Shown here: piece by piece, positions 13,773-24,431 of the stretch
How positions within the stretch are numbered: the stretch's first letter is position 1
Layout: each line of letters starts with the position of its first letter
Assembly (NCBI RefSeq): GCF_003415675.1
Contig: NZ_QFZK01000002.1
Location: 124,001 to 188,000 of the forward strand
Direction of reading: 5' to 3'
Length of the DNA: 64,000 bases
Source of the DNA: Rhodoferax lacus
GTDB taxonomy: Bacteria > Pseudomonadota > Gammaproteobacteria > Burkholderiales > Burkholderiaceae_C
Notes under the pieces: model-generated
Seen by the model: the letters and a program-made list of their open reading frames with translations, nothing else
What the model was told of the DNA's origin: nothing
The model's database searches: none
Made by a program: the position numbers and the translations under genes

Positions 13773-14732
13773 ATGGCCGCAATCTCCTTCCAATCCGTCT
13801 CCAAAGCCTACCCTTCGCCCAAGTCTTCCAAAAGCAGCGAACGGCCCGGCACCTTTCTGGCCCTTGACGCGGTCAGCCTCGATATCCAGGAGGGCGAATT
13901 CTTCGGCCTGCTGGGCCCCAACGGAGCCGGTAAAACCACCATGATCAGCGTGCTGGCCGGGCTTACACGTGCCACCAGCGGACGCGTCAGCGTGCTGGGC
14001 CATGATGTGCAGGCCGACTTTGCCGCCGCCCGCCGCGCCCTCGGTGTGGTGCCCCAGGAACTGGTGTTCGATCCCTTCTTCAACGTGCGCGAACTGCTGC
14101 GTATCCAGTCCGGCTACTTCGGCGTGAAGAACAACGGCGCCTGGATTGACGAACTGCTGGAAAGCCTGGGCCTGGCCGACAAGGCCAACGCCAATATGCG
14201 CCAACTCTCCGGCGGCATGAAGCGCCGCGTGTTGGTGGCGCAGGCCCTGGTGCACAAGCCTCCCGTCATCGTGCTCGACGAGCCCACCGCCGGTGTGGAT
14301 GTGGAATTGCGCCAGACGCTGTGGCAGTTCATCGCCAAGCTCAACCGCGAAGGCCACACCGTCTTGCTCACCACCCATTACCTGGAAGAGGCCGAGGCCC
14401 TGTGCGGCCGCATCGCCATGCTCAAAACCGGACGCATTGTGGCGCTGGACAAAACCAGCGACCTGCTCAAAGCAGCCTCCAGCAATGTGCTGCGTTTCAA
14501 GCTCGATGCCGAAATGCCCAAGGCCCTGGCGGACAAGGCCCGCATCACCGGGCGCATCGTGCAGTTCCCTGCCAATGACGCGCTGGAAATTGAACGCTAT
14601 CTGGCCGCCGTGCGCGAAGCCGGGCTGGTGGCGCAGGACATCGAAATCCGCAAGGCCGACTTGGAAGACGTGTTCCTGGACGTGATGACGCAGAACAAGG
14701 ATTCTGTGCACGGTGTGGGAGCTGTGGCATGA
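13773..14732 (+). CDS. ABC-2 type exporter, ATP-binding protein (YadG-like)
   Basis: This 319-residue ABC ATPase has Walker A GPNGAGKTT, signature QLSGGMKRRVLVAQAL, Walker B VIVLDEPTAGVD and the H-loop TTHYLEEAE. The C-terminal extension is typical of DrrA/NodI/YadG-type ATPases that pair with an ABC-2 permease. The substrate is unknown. It overlaps the permease start by 4 bases (ATGA). It lies inside the Mla-murA block, which hints at an envelope role, but context is the only evidence for that. Confidence 0.93.
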   Translation: MAAISFQSVSKAYPSPKSSKSSERPGTFLALDAVSLDIQEGEFFGLLGPNGAGKTTMISVLAGLTRATSGRVSVLGHDVQADFAAARRALGVVPQELVFDPFFNVRELLRIQSGYFGVKNNGAWIDELLESLGLADKANANMRQLSGGMKRRVLVAQALVHKPPVIVLDEPTAGVDVELRQTLWQFIAKLNREGHTVLLTTHYLEEAEALCGRIAMLKTGRIVALDKTSDLLKAASSNVLRFKLDAEMPKALADKARITGRIVQFPANDALEIERYLAAVREAGLVAQDIEIRKADLEDVFLDVMTQNKDSVHGVGAVA

Positions 14733-15484
14733 ACGGTTGGCAGACCCTTTTGTACAAGGAATCCTTGCGGTTCTGGAAAGTCGCGTTCCAGACCATCGCC
14801 GGGCCCGTGCTCACAGCCATGCTCTACCTGCTGATCTTCGGACACGCGCTGGAAGACCACGTCAAGGTCTACGACAAGATTGGCTACACCGCCTTTCTGG
14901 TGCCCGGCCTGGCCATGATGAGCCTGCTGCAAAACGCCTTTGCCAACAGCTCGTCCTCGCTCATCATGAGCAAGGTCATGGGCAACCTGGTGTTTCTGCT
15001 GCTTACACCACTGTCTTACGTCCACTGGTTTGTGGCCTACGTGGGTGCCTCGGTGCTGCGTGGCCTGATTGTGGGCTTGGGCGTGTTTGCAGTCTCGCTG
15101 CTATTCACCTACACGGGCTTTGAAGCCCCGGTTTGGATCTTCGTGTTTGCCGTGATGGGTGCGGCCCTCATGGGCACCCTGGGTCTGATTGCCGGCCTGT
15201 GGGCCGAAAAATTTGACCAGCTGGCTGCCTTCCAGAATTTTGTGGTCATGCCCATGACCTTCCTGAGCGGCGTGTTCTATTCCATCCACTCTTTGCCACC
15301 CTTTTGGCAGGCGGTGAGCCATTTCAATCCGTTTTTCTACATGATTGACGGCTTTCGCTTCGGCTTCTTTGGCGTCAGCGACGTGTCGCCCTGGCTGAGC
15401 TTTGCTGTGGTGGGTTCCACCTTGCTGGTGGTCAGCCTGATTGCCTTGCAACTGCTGCGCAGCGGTTACAAAATCCGCAGCTAA
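14729..15484 (+). CDS. ABC-2 type exporter, permease (YadH-like)
   Basis: This 251-residue integral membrane protein has about six hydrophobic segments and the ABC-2 signature region near AGLWAEKFDQLAAFQNFVVMPMTFLSGVFYSIHSLP. It forms an exporter with the ATPase encoded immediately upstream. The family includes YadH and NodJ; the cargo here cannot be deduced. Confidence 0.92.
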   Translation: MNGWQTLLYKESLRFWKVAFQTIAGPVLTAMLYLLIFGHALEDHVKVYDKIGYTAFLVPGLAMMSLLQNAFANSSSSLIMSKVMGNLVFLLLTPLSYVHWFVAYVGASVLRGLIVGLGVFAVSLLFTYTGFEAPVWIFVFAVMGAALMGTLGLIAGLWAEKFDQLAAFQNFVVMPMTFLSGVFYSIHSLPPFWQAVSHFNPFFYMIDGFRFGFFGVSDVSPWLSFAVVGSTLLVVSLIALQLLRSGYKIRS

Positions 15485-15527
15485 CTATTTTTCACGCCAA
15501 CCTCACCCGGGCCCGCCCGCACACCCC

Positions 15528-15767
15528 ATGACAGCAGAAGAACTCCAATCCCTGATCGCCACCGGACTGCCCTGCGAGCAATGCACCCTCGAAGGTGACG
15601 GGCGCCACTGGTACGCCACGATCGTCTCCGCTGCCTTTGAAGGCAAGCGCCTGATCCAGCGCCACCAGCAGGTCTATGCCACGCTGGGCGGCCGTATGCA
15701 AACCGACGAGGTGCACGCCCTCTCCATGAAAACCTACACACCGGCCGAATGGGCCGCCAAAGCCTGA
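15528..15767 (+). CDS. ibaG: BolA family protein, IbaG-like
   Basis: The ATG at 15528 gives a 79-residue protein that matches BolA/YrbA proteins. The C-terminal half contains the conserved [19 protein letters not shown] and [13 protein letters not shown], including the His that binds 2Fe-2S clusters with monothiol glutaredoxins. Longer upstream ORF residues are read through the previous gene's end and are not part of it. In E. coli ibaG also sits between the mla genes and murA, which supports this assignment. The stop overlaps the murA start (TGATG). Confidence 0.93.
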   Translation: MTAEELQSLIATGLPCEQCTLEGDGRHWYATIVSAAFEGKRLIQRHQQVYATLGGRMQTDEVHALSMKTYTPAEWAAKA

Positions 15768-17032
15768 TGGACAAATTACTCATTCGCGGCGGCCGCCCGC
15801 TTAACGGCGAGGTGCTGATTTCCGGCGCCAAGAACGCCGCCCTGCCCGAGCTGTGCGCAGCCCTGCTGACTGCCGACACGCTGACCCTGCGCAACGTGCC
15901 GCGTCTGCAGGACGTCTCCACCATGCTCAAGCTGATCCGCAACATGGGCGTGACAGCCGATGTGCAGGCCGACGGCTCGGTGGTGCTCAATGCCGCGGAC
16001 CTCACCAACCCGGAAGCCCCCTACGAGCTGGTCAAGACCATGCGCGCCTCGGTGCTGGCACTGGGCCCCTTGCTGGCGCGCTTTGGCCACGCCAAGGTGT
16101 CACTGCCCGGCGGCTGCGCCATTGGTTCACGCCCGGTGGACCAGCACCTCAAGGGCCTGACCGCCATGGGTGCGGACATTGCAGTGGAGCACGGCTACAT
16201 GGTGGCAAAGCTGGCCAATGGCCGCACCCGCCTCAAGGGCGCGCGCATCGCCACCGACATGGTCACCGTTACTGGCACCGAGAATTTCCTCATGGCTGCG
16301 GCCCTGGCCGAAGGCGAGACCCTGCTGGAAAACGCCGCGCAAGAGCCCGAGATTCCTGATCTGGCCGAGCTGCTCATCAGCATGGGCGCCAAGATTGAAG
16401 GCCACGGCACCAGCCGCATCCGCATCCAGGGTGTGGAGTCGCTGCATGGTGGCGCCCACCAGGTGGTGGCCGACCGCATCGAGACCGGCACCTTTTTGTG
16501 CGCTGTGGCGGCCACTGGTGGCGATGTGTTCCTGAAGCACGGCCGCGCCGAGCATCTGGACGCCGTCATCGACAAGCTGCGTGACGCCGGTGCCACCATC
16601 ACCGCGCTGGAAGACGGCATCCGCGTGCAGTCCCAAGGGCGGCTGAAGGCCCAGAGCTTTCGCACCACCGAGTACCCCGGCTTCCCCACCGACATGCAGG
16701 CCCAGTTCATGGCGCTCAACTGCATCGCGCACGGCACCAGCAAAGTTACAGAGACGATCTTTGAGAACCGCTTCATGCACGTCAACGAGATGGTGCGCCT
16801 GGGCGCGCACATCCAGATCGACGGCAAAGTGGCAGTGATCGAAGGCGTGGAAAAATTGTCAGGCGCCACCGTCATGGCCACCGACCTGCGGGCCTCGGCC
16901 AGCCTGGTGATTGCCGGCCTGGTGGCCGAAGGCGAAACCCTGGTCGACCGCATTTACCACCTGGACCGTGGCTACGACCAGATGGAAGCCAAGCTGCGCG
17001 CCATCGGTGCGGATATTGAAAGAACCAAGTGA
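15767..17032 (+). CDS. murA: UDP-N-acetylglucosamine 1-carboxyvinyltransferase
   Basis: MurA transfers enolpyruvate from PEP to UDP-GlcNAc, the first committed step of peptidoglycan synthesis. The ATG at 15767 overlaps the ibaG stop by one base. Visible features are [17 protein letters not shown] near the N-terminus and the catalytic loop [14 protein letters not shown] with Cys117, the fosfomycin-reactive cysteine. Cys is retained at this position, so fosfomycin sensitivity by this criterion is expected. The length is 421 residues. The gene runs directly into hisG by a 4-base overlap. Confidence 0.97.
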   Translation: MDKLLIRGGRPLNGEVLISGAKNAALPELCAALLTADTLTLRNVPRLQDVSTMLKLIRNMGVTADVQADGSVVLNAADLTNPEAPYELVKTMRASVLALGPLLARFGHAKVSLPGGCAIGSRPVDQHLKGLTAMGADIAVEHGYMVAKLANGRTRLKGARIATDMVTVTGTENFLMAAALAEGETLLENAAQEPEIPDLAELLISMGAKIEGHGTSRIRIQGVESLHGGAHQVVADRIETGTFLCAVAATGGDVFLKHGRAEHLDAVIDKLRDAGATITALEDGIRVQSQGRLKAQSFRTTEYPGFPTDMQAQFMALNCIAHGTSKVTETIFENRFMHVNEMVRLGAHIQIDGKVAVIEGVEKLSGATVMATDLRASASLVIAGLVAEGETLVDRIYHLDRGYDQMEAKLRAIGADIERTK

Positions 17033-17670
17033 TCACCTTAGCCCTGTCCAAAGGCCGCATCTTTGAAGAAACCGTGCCCCTGCTCAAGGCCGCAGGCATC
17101 GAGGTGCTGGACGACCCCGAAAAATCGCGCAAGCTGATCCTCGACACCAACCAGCCTGGCGTGCGCGTGCTGGTGGTGCGCGCCACCGACGTGCCCACCT
17201 ATGTGCAGTACGGTGGCGCCGACATGGGCATCACCGGCAAAGACACCTTGCTCGAGCACGGCAGCCAGGGCCTGTACCAGCCGCTGGACTTGCAGATTGC
17301 CAAGTGCCGCATCAGCGTGGCCGTGCGTGCCGACTTTGATTACGCCTCCGCCGTCAAGCAGGGCTCGCGCCTCAAGGTGGCCACCAAGTACGTGGCCATT
17401 GCACGCGAGTTTTTTGCCTCCAAGGGCGTGCACGTGGACCTGATCAAGCTCTATGGCAGCATGGAGCTGGCTCCCCTGGTGGGCCTGGCCGATGCCATCG
17501 TCGACCTGGTCTCCACGGGTAACACCCTCAAGGCCAACCACCTGGTGGAAGTCGAGCGCATCATGGACATCAGCTCGCGTCTGGTGGTCAACCAGGCCGC
17601 GCTCAAGCTCAAACAGGAACCGATTCGCGCCATCATCGACGCCTTTGCCGGCGCTGTAGGAAAGCCATGA
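17029..17670 (+). CDS. hisG: ATP phosphoribosyltransferase, short form
   Basis: HisG joins ATP and PRPP in the first step of histidine synthesis. The GTG start overlaps the murA stop. At 213 residues this is the short form that lacks the C-terminal regulatory domain and needs the HisZ partner; hisZ is not in this window. The family motif region [18 protein letters not shown] is present at the start, and [21 protein letters not shown] lies in the PRPP-binding part. The 4-base overlap with hisD shows operon coupling. Confidence 0.96.
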   Translation: MITLALSKGRIFEETVPLLKAAGIEVLDDPEKSRKLILDTNQPGVRVLVVRATDVPTYVQYGGADMGITGKDTLLEHGSQGLYQPLDLQIAKCRISVAVRADFDYASAVKQGSRLKVATKYVAIAREFFASKGVHVDLIKLYGSMELAPLVGLADAIVDLVSTGNTLKANHLVEVERIMDISSRLVVNQAALKLKQEPIRAIIDAFAGAVGKP

Positions 17671-19043
17671 CTTTGCAAGCCAAGCCCGTTCGCCTGTCCA
17701 CCGCTGATCCGCAATTCGAAGCCAAGTTCAAGGCGCTGCAGCACTGGTCTGCCGACACCGACGCCGCCATCGAGCAGCGCGTGGCCGACATCCTGGGCGA
17801 TGTGCAGCAGCGTGGCGACGCTGCCGTGCTGGAATACACCGCGCGCTTTGACGGCTTGCATGCCCAGAGCGTGGCCGCATTGGAACTCTCGCAGGCCGAC
17901 TTCAAGGCCGCCTTTGAAAGCATTCCCGAGGCCCAGCGCAAAGCCTTGCAGGACGCCGAGCGCCGTGTGCGCAGCTATCACGAAGCCCAGAAAAAGGCCT
18001 GCGGTGAGAGCTGGAGCTACCGCGATGAAAACGGCAGCCTGCTGGGGCAAAAGGTCACACCGCTGGACCGCGTGGGCATTTATGTGCCGGGCGGCAAAGC
18101 CTCTTACCCATCCAGTCTGATCATGAACGCCGTGCCCGCCCACGTGGCGGGTGTGGCCGAGATCATCATGGTGGTGCCCACCCCCGTGCGTGGCAGCGTG
18201 GCCACCGGTGGCAGCGGCAACACTGAGGGCAGCGCCGGTGCCACTAAAGGTGAGCGCAACGAACTGGTGCTGGCCGCCGCCTATGTGGCCGGTGTCACCC
18301 GCGCCTTCACCATCGGTGGCGCGCAGGCCGTGGCCGCTCTGGCCTATGGCACGGCCACCATTCCCGCCGTGGACAAGATTACCGGCCCCGGCAATGCCTA
18401 TGTGGCTGCCGCCAAGCGCCGCGTGTTTGGCACCGTGGGTATCGACATGATTGCCGGGCCCAGCGAAATCCTGGTTCTTGCCGACGGCAGCACGCCCCCC
18501 GACTGGGTGGCCATGGACCTTTTTTCACAGGCCGAGCACGACGAATTGGCGCAAAGCATTCTGCTGTGCCCCGATGCTGCCTACCTGGACGCGGTACAGG
18601 CCGCCATTGACCGCCTGCTGCCCGAGATGCCACGTGCCGCCATCATTGCCAAAAGCCTCAATGACCGCGGTGCCCTGATCCTCACGCGCAACATGGAAGA
18701 GGCCTGCGCCATTTCCAACCGCATCGCCCCCGAGCACCTGGAAGTCTCCAGCAGCGAGCCGCACCGCTGGGAGCCATTGCTCAAGCATGCAGGTGCCATC
18801 TTCCTGGGCGCGTTCACCAGCGAATCGCTGGGCGACTACTGTGCCGGCCCCAACCACGTGCTGCCCACCAGCGGCACGGCGCGTTTCAGCAGCCCGCTGG
18901 GCGTGTACGACTTCCAGAAGCGCAGCAGCCTGATAGAGGTGAGCCAGGCCGGCGCCCAGGTGCTGGGCCCGATTGCCGCCGAGCTGGCTTTTGGTGAGGG
19001 GCTGCAGGCCCACGCGCGCGCTGCCGAGATGCGCCTGAAATAG
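17667..19043 (+). CDS. hisD: histidinol dehydrogenase (with an unusual Gly/Ser-rich insert)
   Basis: HisD oxidises histidinol to histidine with two NAD+. Family motifs are present: [48 protein letters not shown] and the zinc/catalytic region SEHDE-like QAEHDELAQ, then IAPEHLEV. At 458 residues it is longer than usual: about 19 residues rich in Gly, Ser, Thr and Ala (roughly 175-193) separate VVPTP from [11 protein letters not shown], where relatives have a short turn. The frame is intact, so the enzyme is probably active. Confidence 0.95.
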   Translation: MTLQAKPVRLSTADPQFEAKFKALQHWSADTDAAIEQRVADILGDVQQRGDAAVLEYTARFDGLHAQSVAALELSQADFKAAFESIPEAQRKALQDAERRVRSYHEAQKKACGESWSYRDENGSLLGQKVTPLDRVGIYVPGGKASYPSSLIMNAVPAHVAGVAEIIMVVPTPVRGSVATGGSGNTEGSAGATKGERNELVLAAAYVAGVTRAFTIGGAQAVAALAYGTATIPAVDKITGPGNAYVAAAKRRVFGTVGIDMIAGPSEILVLADGSTPPDWVAMDLFSQAEHDELAQSILLCPDAAYLDAVQAAIDRLLPEMPRAAIIAKSLNDRGALILTRNMEEACAISNRIAPEHLEVSSSEPHRWEPLLKHAGAIFLGAFTSESLGDYCAGPNHVLPTSGTARFSSPLGVYDFQKRSSLIEVSQAGAQVLGPIAAELAFGEGLQAHARAAEMRLK

Positions 19044-19057
19044 GACTTGCTGCCCTG

Positions 19058-19468
19058 ATGCGACCGCCAGCCATGCAAACATCACTTCGGACCAGCCCTG
19101 GGCCCACCCCTTGGTCCACTGTGTGCCGCCTGGGGTCTGTGTGCGCCTTGCTCGTGCTGACAATGCAAAGCGCAGGCGCCATGTCCATCCGCGAACTGCG
19201 TTTGCTGGAAAAGTCGGACACCAAGCAGGGTGCCAATTACAAGCGCTACTACCTCGTAGGCGTGATGGAAGGCGCGCTGGAGGCCCATGACAGCGGCGTG
19301 CGCGCCGGCGCCAAAGCCTCCATTTGCCTGAATGGCCGACGCCTGCTGCCCAGCATGGCCGAGGGCCTGTACCAGACCGAGCTGCAGCGCAACCAGGACC
19401 TGTACGAGGCCGACATGCCGGTGACACTGGTGATGCGCAATGCCCTGGGTTCGGTCTACACCTGTTGA
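19058..19468 (+). CDS. small exported protein of unknown function (possible Rap1a-like)
   Basis: This 136-residue product has a hydrophobic N-terminal segment (SVCALLVLTMQSAGA) that looks like a Sec signal, followed by about 90 soluble residues with two cysteines (in SICLNG and at the very C-terminus). The pattern of YYLVGVMEGALEAHD, a Cys, and an alpha-helical tail ending in Cys loosely resembles the Rap1a/Tai immunity-protein fold; this is a weak similarity judged by eye. AGGAC upstream favours the ATG at 19058, with ATG 19073 as the alternative. It occupies the place between hisD and hisB where hisC is often found. Confidence 0.6.
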   Translation: MRPPAMQTSLRTSPGPTPWSTVCRLGSVCALLVLTMQSAGAMSIRELRLLEKSDTKQGANYKRYYLVGVMEGALEAHDSGVRAGAKASICLNGRRLLPSMAEGLYQTELQRNQDLYEADMPVTLVMRNALGSVYTC

Positions 19469-19476
19469 AGCGTTTC

Positions 19477-19482
19477 TACAAT
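19477..19482 (+). promoter_or_regulatory. possible -10 element upstream of hisB
   Basis: TACAAT at 19477-19482 lies in the 101-base gap before hisB, about 88 bases from the start codon. It matches a sigma-70 -10 box well, but no matching -35 sequence was found, so a separate hisB promoter is only a possibility. Confidence 0.3.
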
Positions 19483-19569
19483 GCACCCATTGCTTAACCA
19501 CTTTTTGCGCATTACCGTAGCCACCGCTGCGGAGAATGCACCGCTGCTTGCGGCACCACAGGAAATCCT

Positions 19570-20199
19570 ATGACCAGCTACCCCCTGACCGAAGTCCCCG
19601 CCACGCCCGCTGCGCGCACCGCCGAAGTTTCCCGCAACACGGCCGAGACGCGCATCCAGGTCAAGGTGAATCTGGATGGCACCGGCAAAAGCCGCCTGTC
19701 CACAGGCATCGGTTTTTTTGACCACATGCTCGACCAGATCGCCCGCCATGGCCTGATTGACCTGGATATCCAGGCCGAGGGCGACCTGCACATTGACGGC
19801 CACCATACCGTGGAAGACGTGGGCATCACCCTGGGCCAGGCCGTGCACCAGGCAGTGGGCGACAAAAAGGGCATTCGCCGCTACGGTCACGCCTATGTGC
19901 CGCTGGACGAAGCCCTGTCGCGCGTGGTGATTGATTTTTCCGGACGTCCCGGCCTGGTGATGGATGTACCCTTCAAGAGCGGCTCCATCGGCAGCTTTGA
20001 CACCCAACTCACCCACGAATTTTTCCAAGGCTTTGTGAACCACGCTTTTGTCACCCTGCACATCGACAACCTGAAGGGCGAAAACTCGCACCACCAGGCC
20101 GAAACCGTGTTCAAGGCCTTTGCCCGCGCATTGCGCTTTGCGCTGGAAATTGACCCGCGCTCGGTGGGCACCATTCCTTCCACCAAGGGTTCGCTCTAG
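19570..20199 (+). CDS. hisB: imidazoleglycerol-phosphate dehydratase
   Basis: This 209-residue monofunctional HisB lacks the phosphatase domain of the enterobacterial fusion. The manganese-binding histidine motifs are visible: [24 protein letters not shown], then [16 protein letters not shown] and [19 protein letters not shown]. It converts imidazole glycerol phosphate to imidazole acetol phosphate. AGGAAATCCT precedes the ATG. hisH follows after 15 bases. Confidence 0.97.
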   Translation: MTSYPLTEVPATPAARTAEVSRNTAETRIQVKVNLDGTGKSRLSTGIGFFDHMLDQIARHGLIDLDIQAEGDLHIDGHHTVEDVGITLGQAVHQAVGDKKGIRRYGHAYVPLDEALSRVVIDFSGRPGLVMDVPFKSGSIGSFDTQLTHEFFQGFVNHAFVTLHIDNLKGENSHHQAETVFKAFARALRFALEIDPRSVGTIPSTKGSL

Positions 20200-20214
20200 C
20201 ATGAAAGCATCGGC

Positions 20215-20871
20215 ATGAAGAAGGTTGCAGTCGTCGACTACGGCATGGGCAATCTGCGCTCCGTCACGCAGGCCGTCATCCATGTGGCCGCCGAGGCCGG
20301 TGTGGAAGTAGTGTGGGCGCGCACGGCGCAAGAGGTCATGGACGCCGACCGCGTGGTGCTGCCGGGCCAGGGCGGCATGCGCGACTGCATGCAGGACCTG
20401 CACGCCTGCGGCATGTTTGATGCCGTCATGCACGCTGCTGCCAACAAACCCCTGATGGGCGTGTGCGTGGGCATGCAAATGCTGCTGGACCACAGCCAGG
20501 AACTCGACACCCCCTGCCTGGGCCTGATCCCCGGCGACGTCGTCAAGTTCGAGCTGGCCGGGCAAACCCAGCCCGATGGCAGCCGCTACAAGGTGCCGCA
20601 AATGGGCTGGAACCAGGTCTGGCAAACCGCCCACGGCGTGCCCCGGCACCCGGTGTGGGGCGAGGTGCCCGATGGCAGCTACTTCTACTTTGTTCACAGT
20701 TACTACGCCAAACCGTATGATCCAAGCCACAGCGTGGGCGAAACGGACTACGGACAGCGCTTTTCTTCGGCCATTGCGCGCGATAATATTTTCGCAACCC
20801 AATTTCACCCCGAAAAAAGCGCTGAGCACGGCCTCTCCCTTTACCGCAACTTCCTTCACTGGAACCCCTGA
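20215..20871 (+). CDS. hisH: imidazole glycerol phosphate synthase, glutaminase subunit
   Basis: HisH supplies ammonia from glutamine to HisF. It has the class-I amidotransferase nucleophile in [13 protein letters not shown] and the His-Glu pair in [11 protein letters not shown] near the C-terminus. It is 218 residues, the normal length. hisA follows after 27 bases and hisF is further down, so the HisHF complex is encoded in the same run. Confidence 0.96.
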   Translation: MKKVAVVDYGMGNLRSVTQAVIHVAAEAGVEVVWARTAQEVMDADRVVLPGQGGMRDCMQDLHACGMFDAVMHAAANKPLMGVCVGMQMLLDHSQELDTPCLGLIPGDVVKFELAGQTQPDGSRYKVPQMGWNQVWQTAHGVPRHPVWGEVPDGSYFYFVHSYYAKPYDPSHSVGETDYGQRFSSAIARDNIFATQFHPEKSAEHGLSLYRNFLHWNP

Positions 20872-20898
20872 TTCTTCCCCTCGGCAAAAACCGCCATC

Positions 20899-21639
20899 AT
20901 GCTTCTCATCCCCGCGATTGACCTGAAAGACGGTCACTGTGTACGCCTCAAACAAGGCGATATGGACCAATCAACCACCTTTGGTGAAGACCCTGCCGTC
21001 ATGGCCAGAAGTTGGGTCGACAAGGGCGCCAGGCGATTGCACCTGGTAGATCTGAACGGTGCCTTTGCCGGGCACCCGAAGAACGAGGCAGCCATCCGCA
21101 AGATTCTCAAGAGCGTGGGCAGCGAAATCGACGTGCAACTCGGCGGCGGCATCCGCGACCTCGACACCATCGAGCGCTATCTGGATGCGGGCCTGCGCTA
21201 CGTCATCATCGGCACCGCAGCGGTCAAGAACCCCGGCTTCCTGCAAGACGCCTGCACCGCCTTTGGCGGCCACATCATCGTGGGGCTCGACGCCCGCGAC
21301 GGCAAGGTCGCCACCGACGGCTGGAGCAAGCTCACCCGCCATGACGTCATCGACCTGGGCAAGAAGTTTGAAGACTACGGCGTCGAATCCATCATCTACA
21401 CCGACATTGGACGCGACGGCATGCTCTCGGGCATCAACATCGAAGCCACGGTCAAGCTGGCTCAAGCCCTCACCATCCCCGTGATCGCCTCGGGCGGCCT
21501 GTCCAATATGGCCGACATCGAAGCCCTGTGCGAAGTGGAACAAGAGGGCGTGGAAGGTGTGATCTGCGGTCGCGCGATCTACAGCGGCGACCTGGATTTC
21601 GCCGCAGCGCAAGAGCGCGCCGACGAATTGAACGGCTAG
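20899..21639 (+). CDS. hisA: phosphoribosylformimino-5-aminoimidazole carboxamide ribotide isomerase
   Basis: This 246-residue (beta/alpha)8 barrel of the HisA/HisF family opens with [20 protein letters not shown], with the first catalytic Asp in AIDLK. The second catalytic Asp is in [12 protein letters not shown]. The phosphate-binding loops VIASGGLSN and [13 protein letters not shown] are intact. Confidence 0.97.
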   Translation: MLLIPAIDLKDGHCVRLKQGDMDQSTTFGEDPAVMARSWVDKGARRLHLVDLNGAFAGHPKNEAAIRKILKSVGSEIDVQLGGGIRDLDTIERYLDAGLRYVIIGTAAVKNPGFLQDACTAFGGHIIVGLDARDGKVATDGWSKLTRHDVIDLGKKFEDYGVESIIYTDIGRDGMLSGINIEATVKLAQALTIPVIASGGLSNMADIEALCEVEQEGVEGVICGRAIYSGDLDFAAAQERADELNG

Positions 21640-21640
21640 A

Positions 21641-21722
21641 CGTGGCCCCCACGCTTCTCGCTTTGCGTAATGCGCTGCCCCTCAAGGGGGCGAAGTCTCC
21701 TCGGGGCGGCCCTTCGGAGACT
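21641..21722 (+). repeat. dispersed G/C-rich intergenic repeat, copy B
   Basis: This copy fills almost the whole hisA-hisF gap. Block order is GGCCCCCACGCTT, GCTTTGCGTAATGCGCTG, the hairpin GCCCCTCAAGGGGGC, and TCGGGGCGGCCC. Its last bases include GGAG at 21716-21719, six bases before the hisF GTG, so the repeat end appears to serve as the hisF Shine-Dalgarno. Confidence 0.75.
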
Positions 21723-21725
21723 TGA

Positions 21726-22523
<798 letters not shown>

Positions 22524-22537
22524 CCGACAATCGCTGG

Positions 22538-22927
22538 ATGAACTGGTTAGACGAAGTCAAATGGGACGCGCAGGGCCTGGTGCCTGTCATTGCGCAGGAG
22601 CAGGGCACGAACGATGTCCTGATGTTCGCGTGGATGAACCGCGAGGCGCTCGAAAAAACCGCTGAGCTGGGGCGCGCTGTGTACTTCAGCCGCTCGCGCG
22701 CCAAGCTGTGGTTCAAGGGCGAGGAGTCCGGCCATGTGCAGACCGTGCATGAGATTCGCATCGACTGCGACAACGACGTGGTGCTGCTCAAGGTCACGCA
22801 ACTCGGACACTCGCCTGGCATTGCCTGCCATACCGGCCGCCACAGCTGTTTTTTTAGTGTTTTGAAGGACGGAGCCTGGCAAAGTGCCGATCCGGTCTTG
22901 AAAGACCCGGCATCCATCTACAAATAG
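22538..22927 (+). CDS. hisI: phosphoribosyl-AMP cyclohydrolase
   Basis: This 129-residue stand-alone cyclohydrolase opens the purine ring of PR-AMP. Metal-ligand residues are visible in [15 protein letters not shown] and [12 protein letters not shown]; the AWMNREAL and [19 protein letters not shown] segments are conserved. It is separate from hisE, as is usual in betaproteobacteria, with hisE starting 4 bases later. Confidence 0.97.
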   Translation: MNWLDEVKWDAQGLVPVIAQEQGTNDVLMFAWMNREALEKTAELGRAVYFSRSRAKLWFKGEESGHVQTVHEIRIDCDNDVVLLKVTQLGHSPGIACHTGRHSCFFSVLKDGAWQSADPVLKDPASIYK

Positions 22928-22931
22928 GCCT

Positions 22932-23312
22932 ATGTCATCCCACATCACTTCCCAGGACGCCTTGGCCGGTCTGGCCGCTGTCATTGAAAGCCGCAAGGCG
23001 GCCAATGGGGGCGACCCCGGCGCCAGTTACGTGGCGCGTCTGCTCCACAAGGGCCCGGACAGCTTTCTCAAGAAAATTGGTGAAGAGGCCACCGAAGTCG
23101 TCATGGCCGCCAAGGACGCTGACCATGGCGGTGACAAGACCCAGATCGTCTATGAAGTGGCTGACTTGTGGTTCCACTGCATGGTGGCCTTGGCCCACTA
23201 CGGCCTCACCCCCGGCGATGTGATTGCCGAGCTGCAGCGCCGCGAAGGTACCAGCGGCATTGAGGAAAAAGCTTTGCGCAAGGTGCTTGCGCGCGAGGAG
23301 GGACAGGCATGA
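22932..23312 (+). CDS. hisE: phosphoribosyl-ATP pyrophosphatase
   Basis: This 126-residue all-alpha MazG-like pyrophosphohydrolase catalyses the second step of histidine synthesis. The conserved [21 protein letters not shown] stretch and acidic helix [12 protein letters not shown], with Glu residues for Mg2+, are visible. The C-terminus overlaps the next start by 4 bases. Confidence 0.95.
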   Translation: MSSHITSQDALAGLAAVIESRKAANGGDPGASYVARLLHKGPDSFLKKIGEEATEVVMAAKDADHGGDKTQIVYEVADLWFHCMVALAHYGLTPGDVIAELQRREGTSGIEEKALRKVLAREEGQA

Positions 23313-23716
23313 CACAAGACTTCACAAGCCCCATGACCCCGGACCAGGCGAGCCTGCAGCGGATGCAGTCGCTCAACACCGTGGGCACCATCAGCTATGT
23401 GCTGCATTTGCTGGTGGCCGTGGGTGCCGTCATACCCGGCGGGCAGTTTGGCCCGGTGTTTCTGGTGGTGGCACTGATCATCGACCTGGTGAACCGCGAC
23501 AAGGCCGAGGGCTCCTGGCACGCATCGCATTTTCGTTGGCGCATTCGCACGGTGTTGATTGCTGCGGCGCTGTACCTGGTGACGGCACCTTTGTGGGCCT
23601 TTTTGATATTCCCTGGCTATATCGCGTGGATGGCCATTTCGATCTGGTTCCTGTACCGCATCGTCACCGGCTTTGTGGCCATGAACAAGGGCCAGGAAAT
23701 AGGGCAGACACCATGA
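23309..23716 (+). CDS. DUF4870-like membrane protein
   Basis: This 135-residue protein has a soluble N-terminus and about three hydrophobic segments ([29 protein letters not shown], and a C-terminal pair around [33 protein letters not shown]). The length and the [13 protein letters not shown] motif between segments suit DUF4870/Tic20-like small membrane proteins. Its function is unknown. It is linked to hisE and hinT by 4-base overlaps on both sides, so it is transcribed with them. Confidence 0.7.
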   Translation: MTQDFTSPMTPDQASLQRMQSLNTVGTISYVLHLLVAVGAVIPGGQFGPVFLVVALIIDLVNRDKAEGSWHASHFRWRIRTVLIAAALYLVTAPLWAFLIFPGYIAWMAISIWFLYRIVTGFVAMNKGQEIGQTP

Positions 23717-24099
23717 GTGACTTGCTGCGCGCCCACACAGCTGCACACGACCCCGATTGCATCTTCTGCAAGATCGTTGCCAAACAAATCCCTTCGGGCA
23801 TCGTGTACGAAGACGAAGAAATTTTTGCTTTCCACGACATCCATCCGTGGGCGCCGGTGCACTTCTTGCTAATACCCAAGATGCATATTCCTTCCATGGC
23901 CCAAGTCGGCCCTGATCAAGCCGGGCTGCTGGGGCGCATGATGGCCCTTGCCCCGAAACTGGCTTTGGAGCAGGGCTGCAACCCGTATCCAGAAGGCGGC
24001 TATCGTATGCTGACCAATACCGGCCGTGAAGGCGGCCAGGAAGTGCAGCATCTGCATTTCCATGTCATGGGCGGTCCGCGCCCTTGGCTGCGCGGGTAG
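23713..24099 (+). CDS. hinT: HIT family purine nucleotide hydrolase (HinT-like)
   Basis: This 128-residue histidine-triad protein opens with CIFCKIVAKQIPSGIVYED and ends with the triad motif VQHLHFHVMGG. HIT proteins hydrolyse nucleoside phosphoramidates and nucleotidyl-AMPs. The ATG overlaps the previous gene's stop by 4 bases. Occurrence after hisE and before tatA is common in betaproteobacteria. Confidence 0.94.
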   Translation: MSDLLRAHTAAHDPDCIFCKIVAKQIPSGIVYEDEEIFAFHDIHPWAPVHFLLIPKMHIPSMAQVGPDQAGLLGRMMALAPKLALEQGCNPYPEGGYRMLTNTGREGGQEVQHLHFHVMGGPRPWLRG

Positions 24100-24151
24100 A
24101 GATCTGCCTTGCGCGCAGACTAGAATCATCATCAATCGTTAGGAGTAATTC

Positions 24152-24388
24152 ATGGGTTCATTTTCTATTTGGCATTGGCTGATCGTTCTGCTCATCGTGG
24201 TGATGATTTTCGGCACCAAGAAACTCAAGAACATGGGGCAAGATCTGGGTGGGGCCGTCAAGGGCTTCAAGGACGGCATGCGCGACGGCACAGCCGCTGC
24301 GGAAGAGGCTCCCGCGGCACCCAGCCAGGTGGCCAATGCAGCGGCTGAAAAGAACACCATCGATGTGGAAGCGCGGCACAAGTCTTGA
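24152..24388 (+). CDS. tatA: twin-arginine translocase subunit TatA
   Basis: This 78-residue protein has one N-terminal membrane helix ([16 protein letters not shown]) with the [24 protein letters not shown] amphipathic helix right after it, the TatA signature. TatA oligomers form the pore for folded Tat substrates. TAGGAGT precedes the ATG. tatB and tatC follow. Confidence 0.96.
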   Translation: MGSFSIWHWLIVLLIVVMIFGTKKLKNMGQDLGGAVKGFKDGMRDGTAAAEEAPAAPSQVANAAAEKNTIDVEARHKS

Positions 24389-24431
24389 TCGCTGCTGTTT
24401 CCTTTGTGATGTGCTCTTGCGTTAAACCCGC

